From Bacteroidota bacterium (GTDB lineage: Bacteria; Bacteroidota; Bacteroidia; NORP154): a stretch of 64,000 nucleotides of DNA. The notes below the pieces were generated by a model. It was not told where the DNA came from and did no database searches. It saw nothing but the letters and a program-made list of their open reading frames with translations. The position numbers and the translations under genes were made by a program. Positions 1-8,602 of this stretch are shown here, piece after piece (position 1 is the stretch's first letter; each line of letters begins with the position of its first letter). The stretch covers positions 1 to 64,000 of the forward strand of contig JACZWC010000008.1 of the NCBI GenBank assembly GCA_022572355.1. The letters run 5' to 3'.

Positions 1-127
1 GTGGTACAACAGGAAAAGAAGACATTCTGCTCTAGGTTATTTATCCCCTGAGCAGAAAGAACAAGTATTAATTAATCAACTTTTAAATGCAGCTTAACTT
101 TTTGTCTGTTTTTTTGTTGCAAGTCCA
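1..127 (+). mobile_element. Right end of an IS3-family insertion sequence (partial)
   Basis: The window opens inside an insertion sequence. A transposase C-terminus ends at 97, and 30 bases later the sequence reads GCAAGTCCA, ending at about 127. Read inward from that end it begins TGGACTTGCAAC, which fits the TG...CA termini of IS3-family inverted repeats. Base 128 onward returns to adhesin coding sequence on the minus strand. The left end and the target duplication lie outside the window, so the exact boundary is inferred. Confidence 0.8.
2..97 (+). CDS. IS3-family transposase (OrfB), C-terminal end only
   Basis: Reading frame 2 from the window edge encodes 31 residues and a TAA stop, beginning WYNRKRRHSALGYLSPEQ. 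This N-R-x-R-x-H-S-A-L-G-Y-x-S-P-E signature is the classic C-terminus of the rve integrase domain of IS3-family OrfB transposases (DDE class), which cut and join the element's ends. Only the last residues are present, so subgroup and activity cannot be judged. The frame runs opposite to the adhesin gene, and its last 26 bases overlap that gene's accidental new 3' end. Confidence 0.85.
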   Translation, partial: WYNRKRRHSALGYLSPEQKEQVLINQLLNAA

Positions 128-3100
128 TATAGACGGAACCACCCACAGGATTGCTGCAGCTAATATCGACGGTTGAATCGACCGTGATGATAGGTCCGCC
201 AACATTGCTGAGATCAGCGTTGGCTGAATCGACACAACCGTTTGCATCCGTCACCGTAACGCTGTAAACCCCGGCCATAAGACTGTCTTCAGTCAATGTT
301 GTTCCACCGGTTTCCCATAAATAAGTGTAAGAGCCGGTTCCACCGCTTGCGCTTACAGCAGCTGTTCCATCCGGTGTTCCACAACTCGCATCGGTTGTGC
401 TGACAGACAGGCTTATCGGCAAGGGTTCAGTGACCACAATACTTTGTGTTGCCACACATCCTGCCGCATCCGTTACATTTACTTCATAAGGACCAGCACT
501 TAAACCTGATATATTTTGAGTTGCACTTCCATTAGACCACTGGTAATTATATGGGGGCGTACCCATAGAAATAAAAATGTTTATACCTCCGTCAGAGCCA
601 CCATTGCACGTTACATTGGTTACTACATCTATCAAGCTTGGGCCTCCGATATCACTGATCAATGCCGGGGCGCTGCTTGAACATCCGTTTACATCGGTAA
701 CGATCACGATATAAACACCAGAACCCAAGCTGTCTGCATAGTCAGTTGTATCACCGCTCGACCATGAATAATCATACGGCCCCGTGCCATTAGTTTCAAC
801 AACCAATGCATTGCCATCTGCTACTCCACAGTTCGCGTCATTGGTTGTTACGGTGAGAACAATTTCCAATTGTGATGTAATTGTTGCAGTTGCAGTGTCT
901 TTACACCCTACGGAATCAGTTACTATAACATCATAGGAGCCCCCGCAAAGGCTACTGGCAATGGAGTTTGTTTCGGATGACGGGTCATTCCACTGATAGC
1001 TATAGGGTGTTGTCCCTCCGGTAGCAAAAGCAGATGCTATTCCATCACATACTGCAATACATGAAGCAGGAGTTACGCCGGTAATAACGGCTGTCAGGTT
1101 ATTAGAAATAGCCACGGATGCTGTGTCATCTGCTACACATCCAATCGAATCTATAACATTAATTGTATAAGTGGTATCACATAAAGCTACTAATGCCGAA
1201 CTGGTTTGCCCGCCACCCCACAAATATGTATAAGGTGAATTGCCTCCCAATATAGAAGTACTGGCCGTACCATCACAAGCATTGACACAAGATACATCTG
1301 TTGTAATAATACTGATAACCAATGCAATGGGTTCAATAATATTAACAGAATCGGCAGCTATACATCCTAATGAGTCTGTAACAACAACGGAATACAATCC
1401 TATTGGCAAACTTGAAACATTTTGTGTGGTGTCTCCAGTTGACCACAGATAGGAATACGGAGGAGTGCCTCCTGATACCGTGAGGTCTGCAGCTCCATCA
1501 CTGCTCCCATTGCAAGTTACATCTGTAACTAATATGCTCGTGGTTAAAAGTAGCGGCTCATCGATGGCTACTGTATCCAATATTGCACATTCATGAGCAT
1601 CAATAACTGTAACAGTATATGTGTTTGCTGATAGATTTGTTATACTGTTGGTAAGTGCAACTGTATTCTGAATAGAATCACCACTCGACCAAAAATAGTC
1701 AAAAGGGCCATATCCGCCTGATACAATACTCACTGTTGACGAGCCATCACTTCCGCCATTACAACTTACATCTGAATAACTTGTAATACTGACAGACATA
1801 TTAAGAAGCTCAGATACCCCTGGCGATGCATTGTATACAACTGTAGGAGGGTTAATGCTGGTTCCTGTTGATGTAATATCAAATGACAATGAGTTGACCA
1901 GGGTTGCAGGATTGTTCACAATAGTGGCCGGGTTACCTTCATAACAAATACCGGTATTTCCATTGGCATCGGTCTTGATCATATAAACATCATCACTCCC
2001 TGCTCCAAAACTATTTGTATGTCCTGTAATAATGTACCCTCCATCAGAAGTTTGCTGAACTGATCTTCCGTAATCACTATTTGCACCGCCATAAGTTTTC
2101 GTCCACAGTGCATCTCCATTTGAATTTGTCTTGATCAAATACACATCTCCTCCAACACCAAAACTACCCGTTTCTCCTGTGATAATATACCCTCCGTCAG
2201 AAGTTTGCTGAACGGAGTAGCCCATATCAGATCCGGTGCCACCATAAGTTTTCGTCCACAAAGTATCTCCTGTTGGGTTGGTTTTGATCAAATAAACATC
2301 AAAATCTCCTGGACCAAAACTAGTCGTCTCTCCGGCAATTATAAATCCTCCATCAGCAGTTTGCTGAACGGAATATCCCACATCCCAGCTACTTCCCCCA
2401 TAGGTTTTTGTCCACAAGGTATCTCCGTTGGCATTGATCTTGACTAAAAAAATATCATAATTTCCTGACCTGTTCGTCTCTCCGGCAATTATAAATCCTC
2501 CGTCCGTAGTTTGTTGCACAGATCTTCCATAGTGATTTTTAAAAGATCCTCCTCCATAGCTTCTAGCCCAAATTATATTACCAATAGTATCCATTCGTAT
2601 AAGATAAAGGTCCAAGCCTCCAGTAAATGACCACTGAGTTCCTGAAACAATATATCCTCCGTCAGCAGTCTGCTGAATGGAATAGGAAATATCTGAGGCA
2701 CCTTCACCAATGGCTTTTGACCACATCAGAGTTCCATTGACATCTGTCTTTACTATATACTGATCTCCACCGGAGAATGGACCAAAATCACTATGACCTG
2801 CTATAACATATCCACCATCCGTGGTCTGCTGAACGGACCTGCCATAATCGACAGCACTTCCCCCATAGGTTTTCGACCACAGTGTATCTCCAATTGAATC
2901 TATCTTGAGTAAATAAACGTCGCCGTCATTCGCCCCAAAACTGTTCGAGTATCCTCCAATAATATATCCCCCATCAGCCGTTTGCTGAACAGAATGCCCT
3001 TCATCGGGATTTATCCCCCCGTATGTTTTTTGAAAGGCAATTTGCTGAGAAACCGGGAGCGGTTCTGTTATGTCAACACTATCTGTTGTCTGGCATCCGT

Positions 3101-4496
3101 TTGAATCAGTTACGGTAACGGTATATGTGCCCGCTGAAAGAGCTGTAATGTCTTCTGTAGTATCAGCGTTTGACCAATTATAAGTATATGGCTGTGCGCC
3201 TCCATAAACAAATAGGTTTGCATAACCGTCACTGGCAGCAGGTAATGTGGCATTTAGGCTTAAAATGGATGTAGATAAGGGTGGCGGTTCGTTGATAATA
3301 ACAGAATCGGAGATGGTGCAGCTATTGGAATCTGTTACGGTTACAGTGTATGTTGCCACTGCGAGATTGCCGATTGAATCTGTAGTATCGCCGGTTGACC
3401 AGAGATAGGTGTAGGGTGGCGTGCCGCCTGAGGGTGTGACGATGGCTGTGCCGGTGCTGTCGCCGGTGCAGAGGACGTCTGTGGCTGAAACAGTGGTATT
3501 AAAATTAATGCATGGCGAGCTGTATTTCAGAATGGTGCCATTTGCACCCACCGCATAGCCAACCCCATTGACGAAAAAGACATCATTCAAATCATTTACG
3601 GTGGGGGAAGTGTCGGCAATCCAATTAGCTCCCTGGTCGGTGGTTTTGATTATGATGCCCCCTTGCCCTACGGCATATCCCGATAAACTATCAAGAAAAA
3701 ACACATCGTACAAATTATCAGTGGTGCCCGATGTTTGAAGCGACCAGTCTCCCGATGTGATTCCTCCTGTGGTGGTAGTGAAAATTTTTCCCAAATCTCC
3801 AACAATAAAACCCAGGTTGTTATCAACAAAATAAACAGAGCGTAAAGGATTTGAAGAAAAGTTTTCAAGTTTATTACTCCAACAGCCTACCCCACAAGAA
3901 GTGCATGCGCCACCCCAAACAAGACCAGGTGCCCCAGAGTGTAACCCAACAGCCCAAACGTTATCAGCAGATGAAGCAAATACTGACCTCAAATCTTCAC
4001 TGCCACCTCCACTGCCCGTCCATGTAGAACCTCCATCGGTTGTATTCCCTAGCTGAGTACCTCCCGTTCCGACCCAAAATCCTACAACGTATCCACAATC
4101 AGTACTTGTAAAATGTATTTCATAAACTTCTCCTATTCCTAAAACGGCTATAGAAAGCAAACTCCAGTTTACACCTCTGTCATAAGATATATAAACGTCT
4201 CCATTCCGCGTAACAATATACCCGGTATCCGATGGAAAATGCACCCCTTCAAGGTAATCGGTAATACCAAGTGATAGGTCGGTCCAACTCGCCCCTCCAT
4301 CTGTGGTTCTCAATATTGTGCCTAAATCTCCTACCACAATTACTGTGTCAGGAGAGAAGGCGTAAATTTCTTCAAGGGTGTTTGTGGTGCCTGATGTGAG
4401 GGGTGTCCATTGGGCATTTACGGTTACAGATTGCAGATTAATGATCAGCGATTGAACGGTAAGAAATACTATGGTTTTGAATAGTTGATTTTTCAT
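72..4496 (-). CDS. Large secreted SprB-repeat adhesin, 3' end cut off by an IS element
   Basis: A 1474-residue secreted protein. Residues 1-29 form a signal peptide ending VNAQ. Residues 30 to about 330 hold YCF48/BNR-like propeller repeats (GxxGTILRTTDGGxSW). Two SprB-type repeats follow (SGGTPPYTYLWSTGDTT...YTVTVTDSNGC), then seven repeats of 50-53 residues centred on SVQQTxDGGYIIxG (about 490-845), then eight more SprB repeats to the end, the last incomplete. SprB-type repeats occur in mobile surface adhesins of gliding Bacteroidota, exported by T9SS. The last native residue is about 1456. From Met1457 on, the codons are read from the inserted IS end, so the expected further repeats and C-terminal sorting domain are missing. 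It is probably a truncated, poorly exported remnant. It starts 13 bp after the ParE toxin gene and could share its transcript. Confidence 0.85.
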   Translation of the reverse strand: MKNQLFKTIVFLTVQSLIINLQSVTVNAQWTPLTSGTTNTLEEIYAFSPDTVIVVGDLGTILRTTDGGASWTDLSLGITDYLEGVHFPSDTGYIVTRNGDVYISYDRGVNWSLLSIAVLGIGEVYEIHFTSTDCGYVVGFWVGTGGTQLGNTTDGGSTWTGSGGGSEDLRSVFASSADNVWAVGLHSGAPGLVWGGACTSCGVGCWSNKLENFSSNPLRSVYFVDNNLGFIVGDLGKIFTTTTGGITSGDWSLQTSGTTDNLYDVFFLDSLSGYAVGQGGIIIKTTDQGANWIADTSPTVNDLNDVFFVNGVGYAVGANGTILKYSSPCINFNTTVSATDVLCTGDSTGTAIVTPSGGTPPYTYLWSTGDTTDSIGNLAVATYTVTVTDSNSCTISDSVIINEPPPLSTSILSLNATLPAASDGYANLFVYGGAQPYTYNWSNADTTEDITALSAGTYTVTVTDSNGCQTTDSVDITEPLPVSQQIAFQKTYGGINPDEGHSVQQTADGGYIIGGYSNSFGANDGDVYLLKIDSIGDTLWSKTYGGSAVDYGRSVQQTTDGGYVIAGHSDFGPFSGGDQYIVKTDVNGTLMWSKAIGEGASDISYSIQQTADGGYIVSGTQWSFTGGLDLYLIRMDTIGNIIWARSYGGGSFKNHYGRSVQQTTDGGFIIAGETNRSGNYDIFLVKINANGDTLWTKTYGGSSWDVGYSVQQTADGGFIIAGETTSFGPGDFDVYLIKTNPTGDTLWTKTYGGTGSDMGYSVQQTSDGGYIITGETGSFGVGGDVYLIKTNSNGDALWTKTYGGANSDYGRSVQQTSDGGYIITGHTNSFGAGSDDVYMIKTDANGNTGICYEGNPATIVNNPATLVNSLSFDITSTGTSINPPTVVYNASPGVSELLNMSVSITSYSDVSCNGGSDGSSTVSIVSGGYGPFDYFWSSGDSIQNTVALTNSITNLSANTYTVTVIDAHECAILDTVAIDEPLLLTTSILVTDVTCNGSSDGAADLTVSGGTPPYSYLWSTGDTTQNVSSLPIGLYSVVVTDSLGCIAADSVNIIEPIALVISIITTDVSCVNACDGTASTSILGGNSPYTYLWGGGQTSSALVALCDTTYTINVIDSIGCVADDTASVAISNNLTAVITGVTPASCIAVCDGIASAFATGGTTPYSYQWNDPSSETNSIASSLCGGSYDVIVTDSVGCKDTATATITSQLEIVLTVTTNDANCGVADGNALVVETNGTGPYDYSWSSGDTTDYADSLGSGVYIVIVTDVNGCSSSAPALISDIGGPSLIDVVTNVTCNGGSDGGINIFISMGTPPYNYQWSNGSATQNISGLSAGPYEVNVTDAAGCVATQSIVVTEPLPISLSVSTTDASCGTPDGTAAVSASGGTGSYTYLWETGGTTLTEDSLMAGVYSVTVTDANGCVDSANADLSNVGGPIITVDSTVDISCSNPVGGSVYMDLQQKNRQKVKLHLKVD
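1950..3025 (-). repeat. Seven tandem 150-160 bp coding repeats in the adhesin
   Basis: Seven consecutive units of 50-53 codons encode the pattern SVQQTxDGGYIIxGxTxSFG...DVYLIKTxxxGDTLWTKTYGG. The units are similar at the DNA level; the antisense of SVQQT recurs near 2045, 2200, 2355, 2510, 2665, 2820 and 2980. Repeats of this kind probably fold as beta-propeller blades (inference). They are prone to copy-number change by recombination. Confidence 0.8.
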
Positions 4497-4509
4497 GGTT
4501 TTAGGTTTT

Positions 4510-4803
4510 TTATATTCTTATTTTCCAATATCCGGGCTTTCTGCTTAAATGCATTACTGCCAGAATGTAAATGTTTGTATTTTCAGCTTTGTAAATTACT
4601 CCGAAAGGAAACCGTTTTAATAAATACCTTCTGAAGTTATCCGAAAATATCGGCCATGTTAAAGGTTGCTTTTGTACTAATTCAAATGCCAAGTCGAGTT
4701 CTTTCAAAAACTCCTCACCCAAGCCCGATGACTTTACATTATACCAATCGTAACCCGCTTGCACCTCATCACGAATATCAGGATGAAAAATGATATTGTG
4801 CAT
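4510..4803 (-). CDS. RelE/ParE-family toxin
   Basis: A 97-residue basic protein with the ParE/RelE layout: an N-terminal FHPDIRDEVQAGYDWY helix, a middle GLGEEFLKELDLAFELV helix, and the C-terminal strand pattern RRYLLKRFPFGVIYKAENTN followed by IYILAVMHLSRKPGYW. The RRYLL-RFPFGVIY and AVMHLSRKPGYW motifs are typical of the ParE-like branch. Family members poison gyrase (ParE) or cleave mRNA (RelE); which applies here cannot be told from sequence alone. The gene begins immediately after the antitoxin stop (4803/4804), as usual for a toxin-antitoxin operon, and ends 13 bp before the truncated adhesin. Confidence 0.9.
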   Translation of the reverse strand: MHNIIFHPDIRDEVQAGYDWYNVKSSGLGEEFLKELDLAFELVQKQPLTWPIFSDNFRRYLLKRFPFGVIYKAENTNIYILAVMHLSRKPGYWKIRI

Positions 4804-5025
4804 CTATGACTTTTTGACTGCTGCACGTATCTCTTCCCAGCTAATCTGCCCGATTGAATTATTTTTTAGCTCCTCGAAGCGCTGTTTTGACAATTCAAGC
4901 CACTGCGCTTCAATGTCGTCATCATAAGCGCTTAAGCTGCTGATAAGCCGCTGGGCAAGCACTGCACGCTCTGATGGTCTTAAATTCATCGCCTCATTTA
5001 ATATATTTTCCACAGAATTTGCCAT
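4804..5025 (-). CDS. Antitoxin, addiction module component family
   Basis: A 73-residue acidic protein. Its sequence LRPSERAVLAQRLISSL followed by an acidic stretch and a terminal SWEEIRAAVKKS matches the small putative addiction-module component family (TIGR02574-like). These are usually encoded directly upstream of a ParE-type toxin and neutralise it by binding. Gene order antitoxin-toxin with no spacing supports this. The region upstream of the start is AT-rich and contains TATCTTTA, close to the Bacteroidota -7 motif. In such modules the antitoxin usually represses its own promoter; no operator palindrome was identified here. Confidence 0.85.
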   Translation of the reverse strand: MANSVENILNEAMNLRPSERAVLAQRLISSLSAYDDDIEAQWLELSKQRFEELKNNSIGQISWEEIRAAVKKS

Positions 5026-5365
5026 AGTTTTTCAAATTACTTAAAGATATAAATTATTTTAAAAAGTTGCCTTTTCACAGTCTTATGAACAAAAAAGGTC
5101 AGCACTAATCAATAGAAAAAGTGGTTGAGACAAACGGAAGGTGAATTTCGGGAAATTGTATTACAAATCCAATTTTATCTGAGCAGTAAATCTTATGCAC
5201 CGTCCAATGCATCAGACGATGGCGCTTTAGTAAAGCGCTGGACGCTTACATACTCTTAATCTCACCTGAACAAATCGCGTTCAGGAACGAGTTTTTTTAG
5301 AAATTCTGCTGCCATTATTGCGTGTTTGAAACGCTGCTGTTGCGCGTTTTAAATGCGTAACAGCG
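5026..5365. other. Intergenic stretch with three hairpins, no gene seen
   Basis: This 340 bp stretch lies between the antitoxin start and the pntB stop. No convincing reading frame was found. It contains three inverted repeats: GCGCTTT-AGT-AAAGCGC at 5222-5238 (perfect), CCTGAAC-7nt-GTTCAGG at 5265-5285 (perfect, followed six bases later on the plus strand by seven Ts), and GCTGTTGCGC pairing with GCGTAACAGC at 5336-5364, directly after the pntB stop. The last could stabilise or end the pnt transcript, but it has no U-run on the minus strand. Confidence 0.5.
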
Positions 5366-6766
5366 TTACATTGCCTTAATCTCGGCCACCAGGTCGGTGA
5401 TTACCTTCTTAGCATCTCCAAAGAGCATGGATGTTTTGTCATCGAAGAACAGCTCGTTTTGAATACCAGCGTAACCCGTAGCCATTGATCGTTTCACGAT
5501 AATGATCTTTGCCGCCTGGCTTACCTCCAGGATAGGCATTCCATAGATTGGACTGCTTGGATCAGTGTTGGCAGCAGGATTTACCACATCATTCGCCCCT
5601 ACGATTAGTACTACATCTGTAGTTGGGAATTTTGGATTGATGTCATCCATTTCTACCAGTAAATCGTAATCTACATTTGCTTCTGCAAGCAAGACATTCA
5701 TGTGTCCGGGCATTCTTCCGGCAACTGGGTGTATAGCATATTTTACGTCCACTCCATTTGCTTCAAGTAACTGTTGTAATTCACTCATTATGTGCTGAGC
5801 CTGTGCAACTGCTAATCCATATCCTGGTACCATTACTACCGATTTGGAATAGTTCATCATAACAGCAGTATCACTTGCTGAGGTTTCTTTAACAACTCCC
5901 TGTGAGCCATCACCTTCTGCAACAGCAGTAGAACCACCTGCTCCAAATGCACCGAAAACTACAGAGACAAGGGTGCGGTTCATTCCTTCGCACATGGCAA
6001 TGGTCAGGATAGTCCCTGAAGCGCCGACTAATATTCCTCCGATGATCATTACCTGGTTACCATATATGAATCCTGCCAATGCAGCAGCGATACCGCTTAA
6101 TGAATTAAGCAAGGAAATAACCACAGGCATATCAGCACCTCCAATTGGTATTACGAATAGAATGCCGTAAACAAATGAAATTGCAAAAAGGATGTAAATC
6201 CATGTAACCGCATCAGTAATATTGTGCAGCAACAAGCAGGCAACCAGCCCTGCAATGGTGATCATGAAAATTGTATTGAGGATGTTGTAATAAGGAAGGC
6301 GTATGTCTTTGTTCAGGTTGCCATTGAGTTTCGCGAAGGCAATCATACTACCCGAAAAAGTAATTGTACCCACTACAAGGCTTCCCAATACAACCGCGAA
6401 AATCAGAACATCTGAGTCAATGGCAGGCCCGAACTCTAGCAAGCCAATAAGCGCAGAACAGGCTCCTCCCATTCCGTTAAACAGGGATACCATCTGAGGC
6501 ATTTCTGTCATGGCAATCTTCTTGGCTGAGAGCCATCCTACTACTGTTCCAATCAGTATTCCACCTGCAATCCAAGCGAAATTTCCCAGTCCTTCACCTT
6601 CACTATTTGTATAGAATGCCAGTGTAGCTACAATCGCGAGCCCCATGCCAATCGCCGCCTGCATATTCCCTTTCTGCGCAGTCTGCGGGTGCCCTAGCTT
6701 CTTTAAGCCCATCATAAACAGCAGTACTGAAATGATGTATGTGATCTCTAAAATATATCCGGCCAT
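5366..6766 (-). CDS. pntB: NAD(P) transhydrogenase subunit beta
   Basis: A 466-residue inner-membrane protein, normal for PntB. The first 260 or so residues are a string of hydrophobic segments (membrane domain II). The C-terminal third is the soluble NADP(H)-binding domain III, with VPGYGLAVAQAQH near residue 312 and KRSMATGYAGIQNELFF towards the end; both are family signatures. With PntAA and PntAB it couples hydride transfer between NADH and NADP+ to proton flow, supplying NADPH. It is last in a three-gene operon, 39 bp after pntAB. Confidence 0.97.
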   Translation of the reverse strand: MAGYILEITYIISVLLFMMGLKKLGHPQTAQKGNMQAAIGMGLAIVATLAFYTNSEGEGLGNFAWIAGGILIGTVVGWLSAKKIAMTEMPQMVSLFNGMGGACSALIGLLEFGPAIDSDVLIFAVVLGSLVVGTITFSGSMIAFAKLNGNLNKDIRLPYYNILNTIFMITIAGLVACLLLHNITDAVTWIYILFAISFVYGILFVIPIGGADMPVVISLLNSLSGIAAALAGFIYGNQVMIIGGILVGASGTILTIAMCEGMNRTLVSVVFGAFGAGGSTAVAEGDGSQGVVKETSASDTAVMMNYSKSVVMVPGYGLAVAQAQHIMSELQQLLEANGVDVKYAIHPVAGRMPGHMNVLLAEANVDYDLLVEMDDINPKFPTTDVVLIVGANDVVNPAANTDPSSPIYGMPILEVSQAAKIIIVKRSMATGYAGIQNELFFDDKTSMLFGDAKKVITDLVAEIKAM

Positions 6767-6805
6767 TTGTCTAAATATTAATTATGAAAATATTGTCGGT
6801 CTAGA

Positions 6806-7120
6806 TTATTCCTTCTCTTCTTTTGGTTTTTTCTTAAACATGTGGAGCATGCGGTCCGTAACTACAAAACCACCAACCACGTTGAATGTTCCCAAGGTAA
6901 CGGCAATCAGTCCCAACACTTTTGCCATGGTCGTGTCTGCATAACCCATTACAATAATAGCCCCGATCATAATAACACCACTCATGGCGTTGGCACCTGA
7001 CATCAACGGAGTATGAAGTACTGATGGCACATTGCCAATGAGTACAAAACCCACGAAGATGGCCAGAATGATGATGTAAGTCATCTCCTTATTATCATTG
7101 ATAAATTTTAGTATTTCCAT
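6806..7120 (-). CDS. pntAB: NAD(P) transhydrogenase subunit alpha part 2
   Basis: A 104-residue membrane protein corresponding to the transmembrane part of the transhydrogenase alpha subunit, encoded separately as in Rhodospirillum-type three-subunit enzymes. Hydrophobic segments cover about residues 13-32 and two more segments around the conserved NVPSVLHTPLMSGANAMSG motif. A short, charged KKKPKEEKE tail follows. It contributes to the proton channel with PntB. It sits between pntAA and pntB, 36 bp after the former. Confidence 0.95.
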   Translation of the reverse strand: MEILKFINDNKEMTYIIILAIFVGFVLIGNVPSVLHTPLMSGANAMSGVIMIGAIIVMGYADTTMAKVLGLIAVTLGTFNVVGGFVVTDRMLHMFKKKPKEEKE

Positions 7121-7156
7121 AATCTTATTAGTTGATTGTTATTAAGTGAAATAATA

Positions 7157-8602
7157 TCAATTCTGATCTTCTCTTTTAGTCTCTTCCCCCCCAGATTGAT
7201 CGTCCTCAGGCGTCTCGGCAGGTTTCTCTGGTTCGGCTTCGCCGTTCGACTGATCGTCCTCAGGTGTCTCGGCTGGTTTCTCTGGTTCTGCCTCTTCCCC
7301 ACCAGATTGATCGCCTTCAGGCGCTTGGGCAGGTTTCTCTGGTTGGGATTCCCCGTTCGACTGATCCGTGTCAGCCTTTTCGGCAGGCTCTTTGACCGGT
7401 GCAGGTGCAGCCTCCCCGCCATCCTGATCAGTGTCAGCCGTAGGAGCGGGTTCTTTTGCAGGCTCAGGAACAGCTTCTTCTTTCTTTGGAAGTACAGTCG
7501 GATGCACCTTTTCACCTTTATGCGTGATCAATGACCCCTTGGTGATCTCCTCATCCATTTCCCACTTAAATCCATCCTTATCTGCCAGGTATTTTAACAA
7601 TGTGCTGATATTCTTTGCGTAGAGTTCACTCGCATTTAAAGGAAGTAATGCTGGTAAATTAGATTCGCCAATGATAGTCACTCCATGTTTTATCACGGTT
7701 TGATTTATTTCGCTGAGCTCGCAGTTTCCTCCTGAAGCAACAGCCATGTCGAGAATAACAGATCCAAACCGCATAGATTTAACCATGTCTTCAGATATCA
7801 ACATAGGTGCTTTTCGGCCAGGGATGAGTGCTGTGGTAATGACAATGTCCGCTTCAGCAACTCGAAGTGCGACGGCTTCTGCTTGTTTCTTTAGGTATTC
7901 TGCAGATACTTCTTTCACATATCCCCCTTCTGTTTCAACCTCATCATCGCTATCTACCTCGATGAATTTTCCACCGAGTGATTCTATTTGTTCTTTCACC
8001 TCTGGCCTGATGTCTGAGACCTCCACAATCGCTCCCAGCCTTTTAGCCGTTGCCAAGGCCTGAAGGCCTGCAACACCCGCACCCATAATCACCACCCGAG
8101 AAGGCTTTAATGTACCGGCTGCCGTCATCAACAGAGGAAATACTTTTCCCAATGAATTGGCCGCAAGTATTACCGATTTATATCCTGCCAGGTTACTCTG
8201 CGAGCTCAAAGCATCCATACTCTGAGCTTTAGAGATTCTCGGAATTGCATCCATTGAGAAAGAGGATATCTCATTGGCCACACAAGCATCTACAACATCC
8301 GGAGTGGTTGCCGCAAACATAAATGATATCAGAACCGATCCTGATTTCATAGATTTGATCTCTTCAGCATTTGGTGCATTGATTTTCAGCACTACATCCG
8401 CATCTGCGTAAAGCGCTGTAGCAGTATCTATCATTGTTGCACCTGCGTCAGAATAGTCTTTATCGTCGAAATAAGAGTTAAGCCCGGCGCCTTTTTCAAC
8501 GTTGCATTCAAAGCCCGCCTCGACCAAGGATTTTACAATGCCAGGCGTTAATGCTACCCTGCTCTCATTATCGTTAGTTTCCTTAGGAACCGCTAATTTC
8601 AC
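7157..8602 (-). CDS. pntAA: NAD(P) transhydrogenase subunit alpha part 1, with an acidic repeat tail
   Basis: A 481-residue protein, GTG start (VKLAVPKE). Residues 1 to about 370 are a complete PntAA/alanine dehydrogenase-like NAD(H)-binding domain I; the dinucleotide fold motif GAGVAGLQALATAKRLGA lies near residue 174. Family members of this split type are normally about 370-390 residues. Here some 110 extra residues follow, rich in Glu, Pro, Ala, Asp and Gln, with an 18-19 residue unit (EAEPEKPAETPEDDQSGG) repeated three times plus degenerate copies. The catalytic domain looks intact. The role of the tail is unknown; it is predicted to be disordered and cytoplasmic. First gene of the pnt operon. 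Confidence 0.95.
   Translation of the reverse strand: MKLAVPKETNDNESRVALTPGIVKSLVEAGFECNVEKGAGLNSYFDDKDYSDAGATMIDTATALYADADVVLKINAPNAEEIKSMKSGSVLISFMFAATTPDVVDACVANEISSFSMDAIPRISKAQSMDALSSQSNLAGYKSVILAANSLGKVFPLLMTAAGTLKPSRVVIMGAGVAGLQALATAKRLGAIVEVSDIRPEVKEQIESLGGKFIEVDSDDEVETEGGYVKEVSAEYLKKQAEAVALRVAEADIVITTALIPGRKAPMLISEDMVKSMRFGSVILDMAVASGGNCELSEINQTVIKHGVTIIGESNLPALLPLNASELYAKNISTLLKYLADKDGFKWEMDEEITKGSLITHKGEKVHPTVLPKKEEAVPEPAKEPAPTADTDQDGGEAAPAPVKEPAEKADTDQSNGESQPEKPAQAPEGDQSGGEEAEPEKPAETPEDDQSNGEAEPEKPAETPEDDQSGGEETKREDQN
7175..7490 (-). repeat. Degenerate tandem repeat encoding the PntAA acidic tail
   Basis: Units of about 54-57 bp recur with the plus-strand core GATCGTCCTCAGG or GATCGCCTTCAGG followed by a GGTTTCTCTGG element. 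They encode PEKPAETPEDDQS-type units. Several frames stay open across the region on both strands, as expected of a repeat whose length is a multiple of three. Copies nearest the stop codon are most alike, suggesting recent expansion at the 3' end. Confidence 0.8.

Noticed and set aside
1950-3025. Regular repeats considered as a CRISPR array
   Set aside because: The units are 150-160 bp, fully coding, and have no spacer pattern or neighbouring cas genes; they encode protein repeats.
5265-5298. Rho-independent terminator on the plus strand
   Set aside because: The hairpin and T-run look right, but no plus-strand gene precedes it, and six bases separate the stem from the T-run.
7136-7534. 132-residue plus-strand frame opposite the PntAA tail
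   Set aside because: It is a shadow of the repeat; all frames stay open because the unit length is a multiple of three. The composition (Leu/Arg/Phe-rich) looks non-biological.
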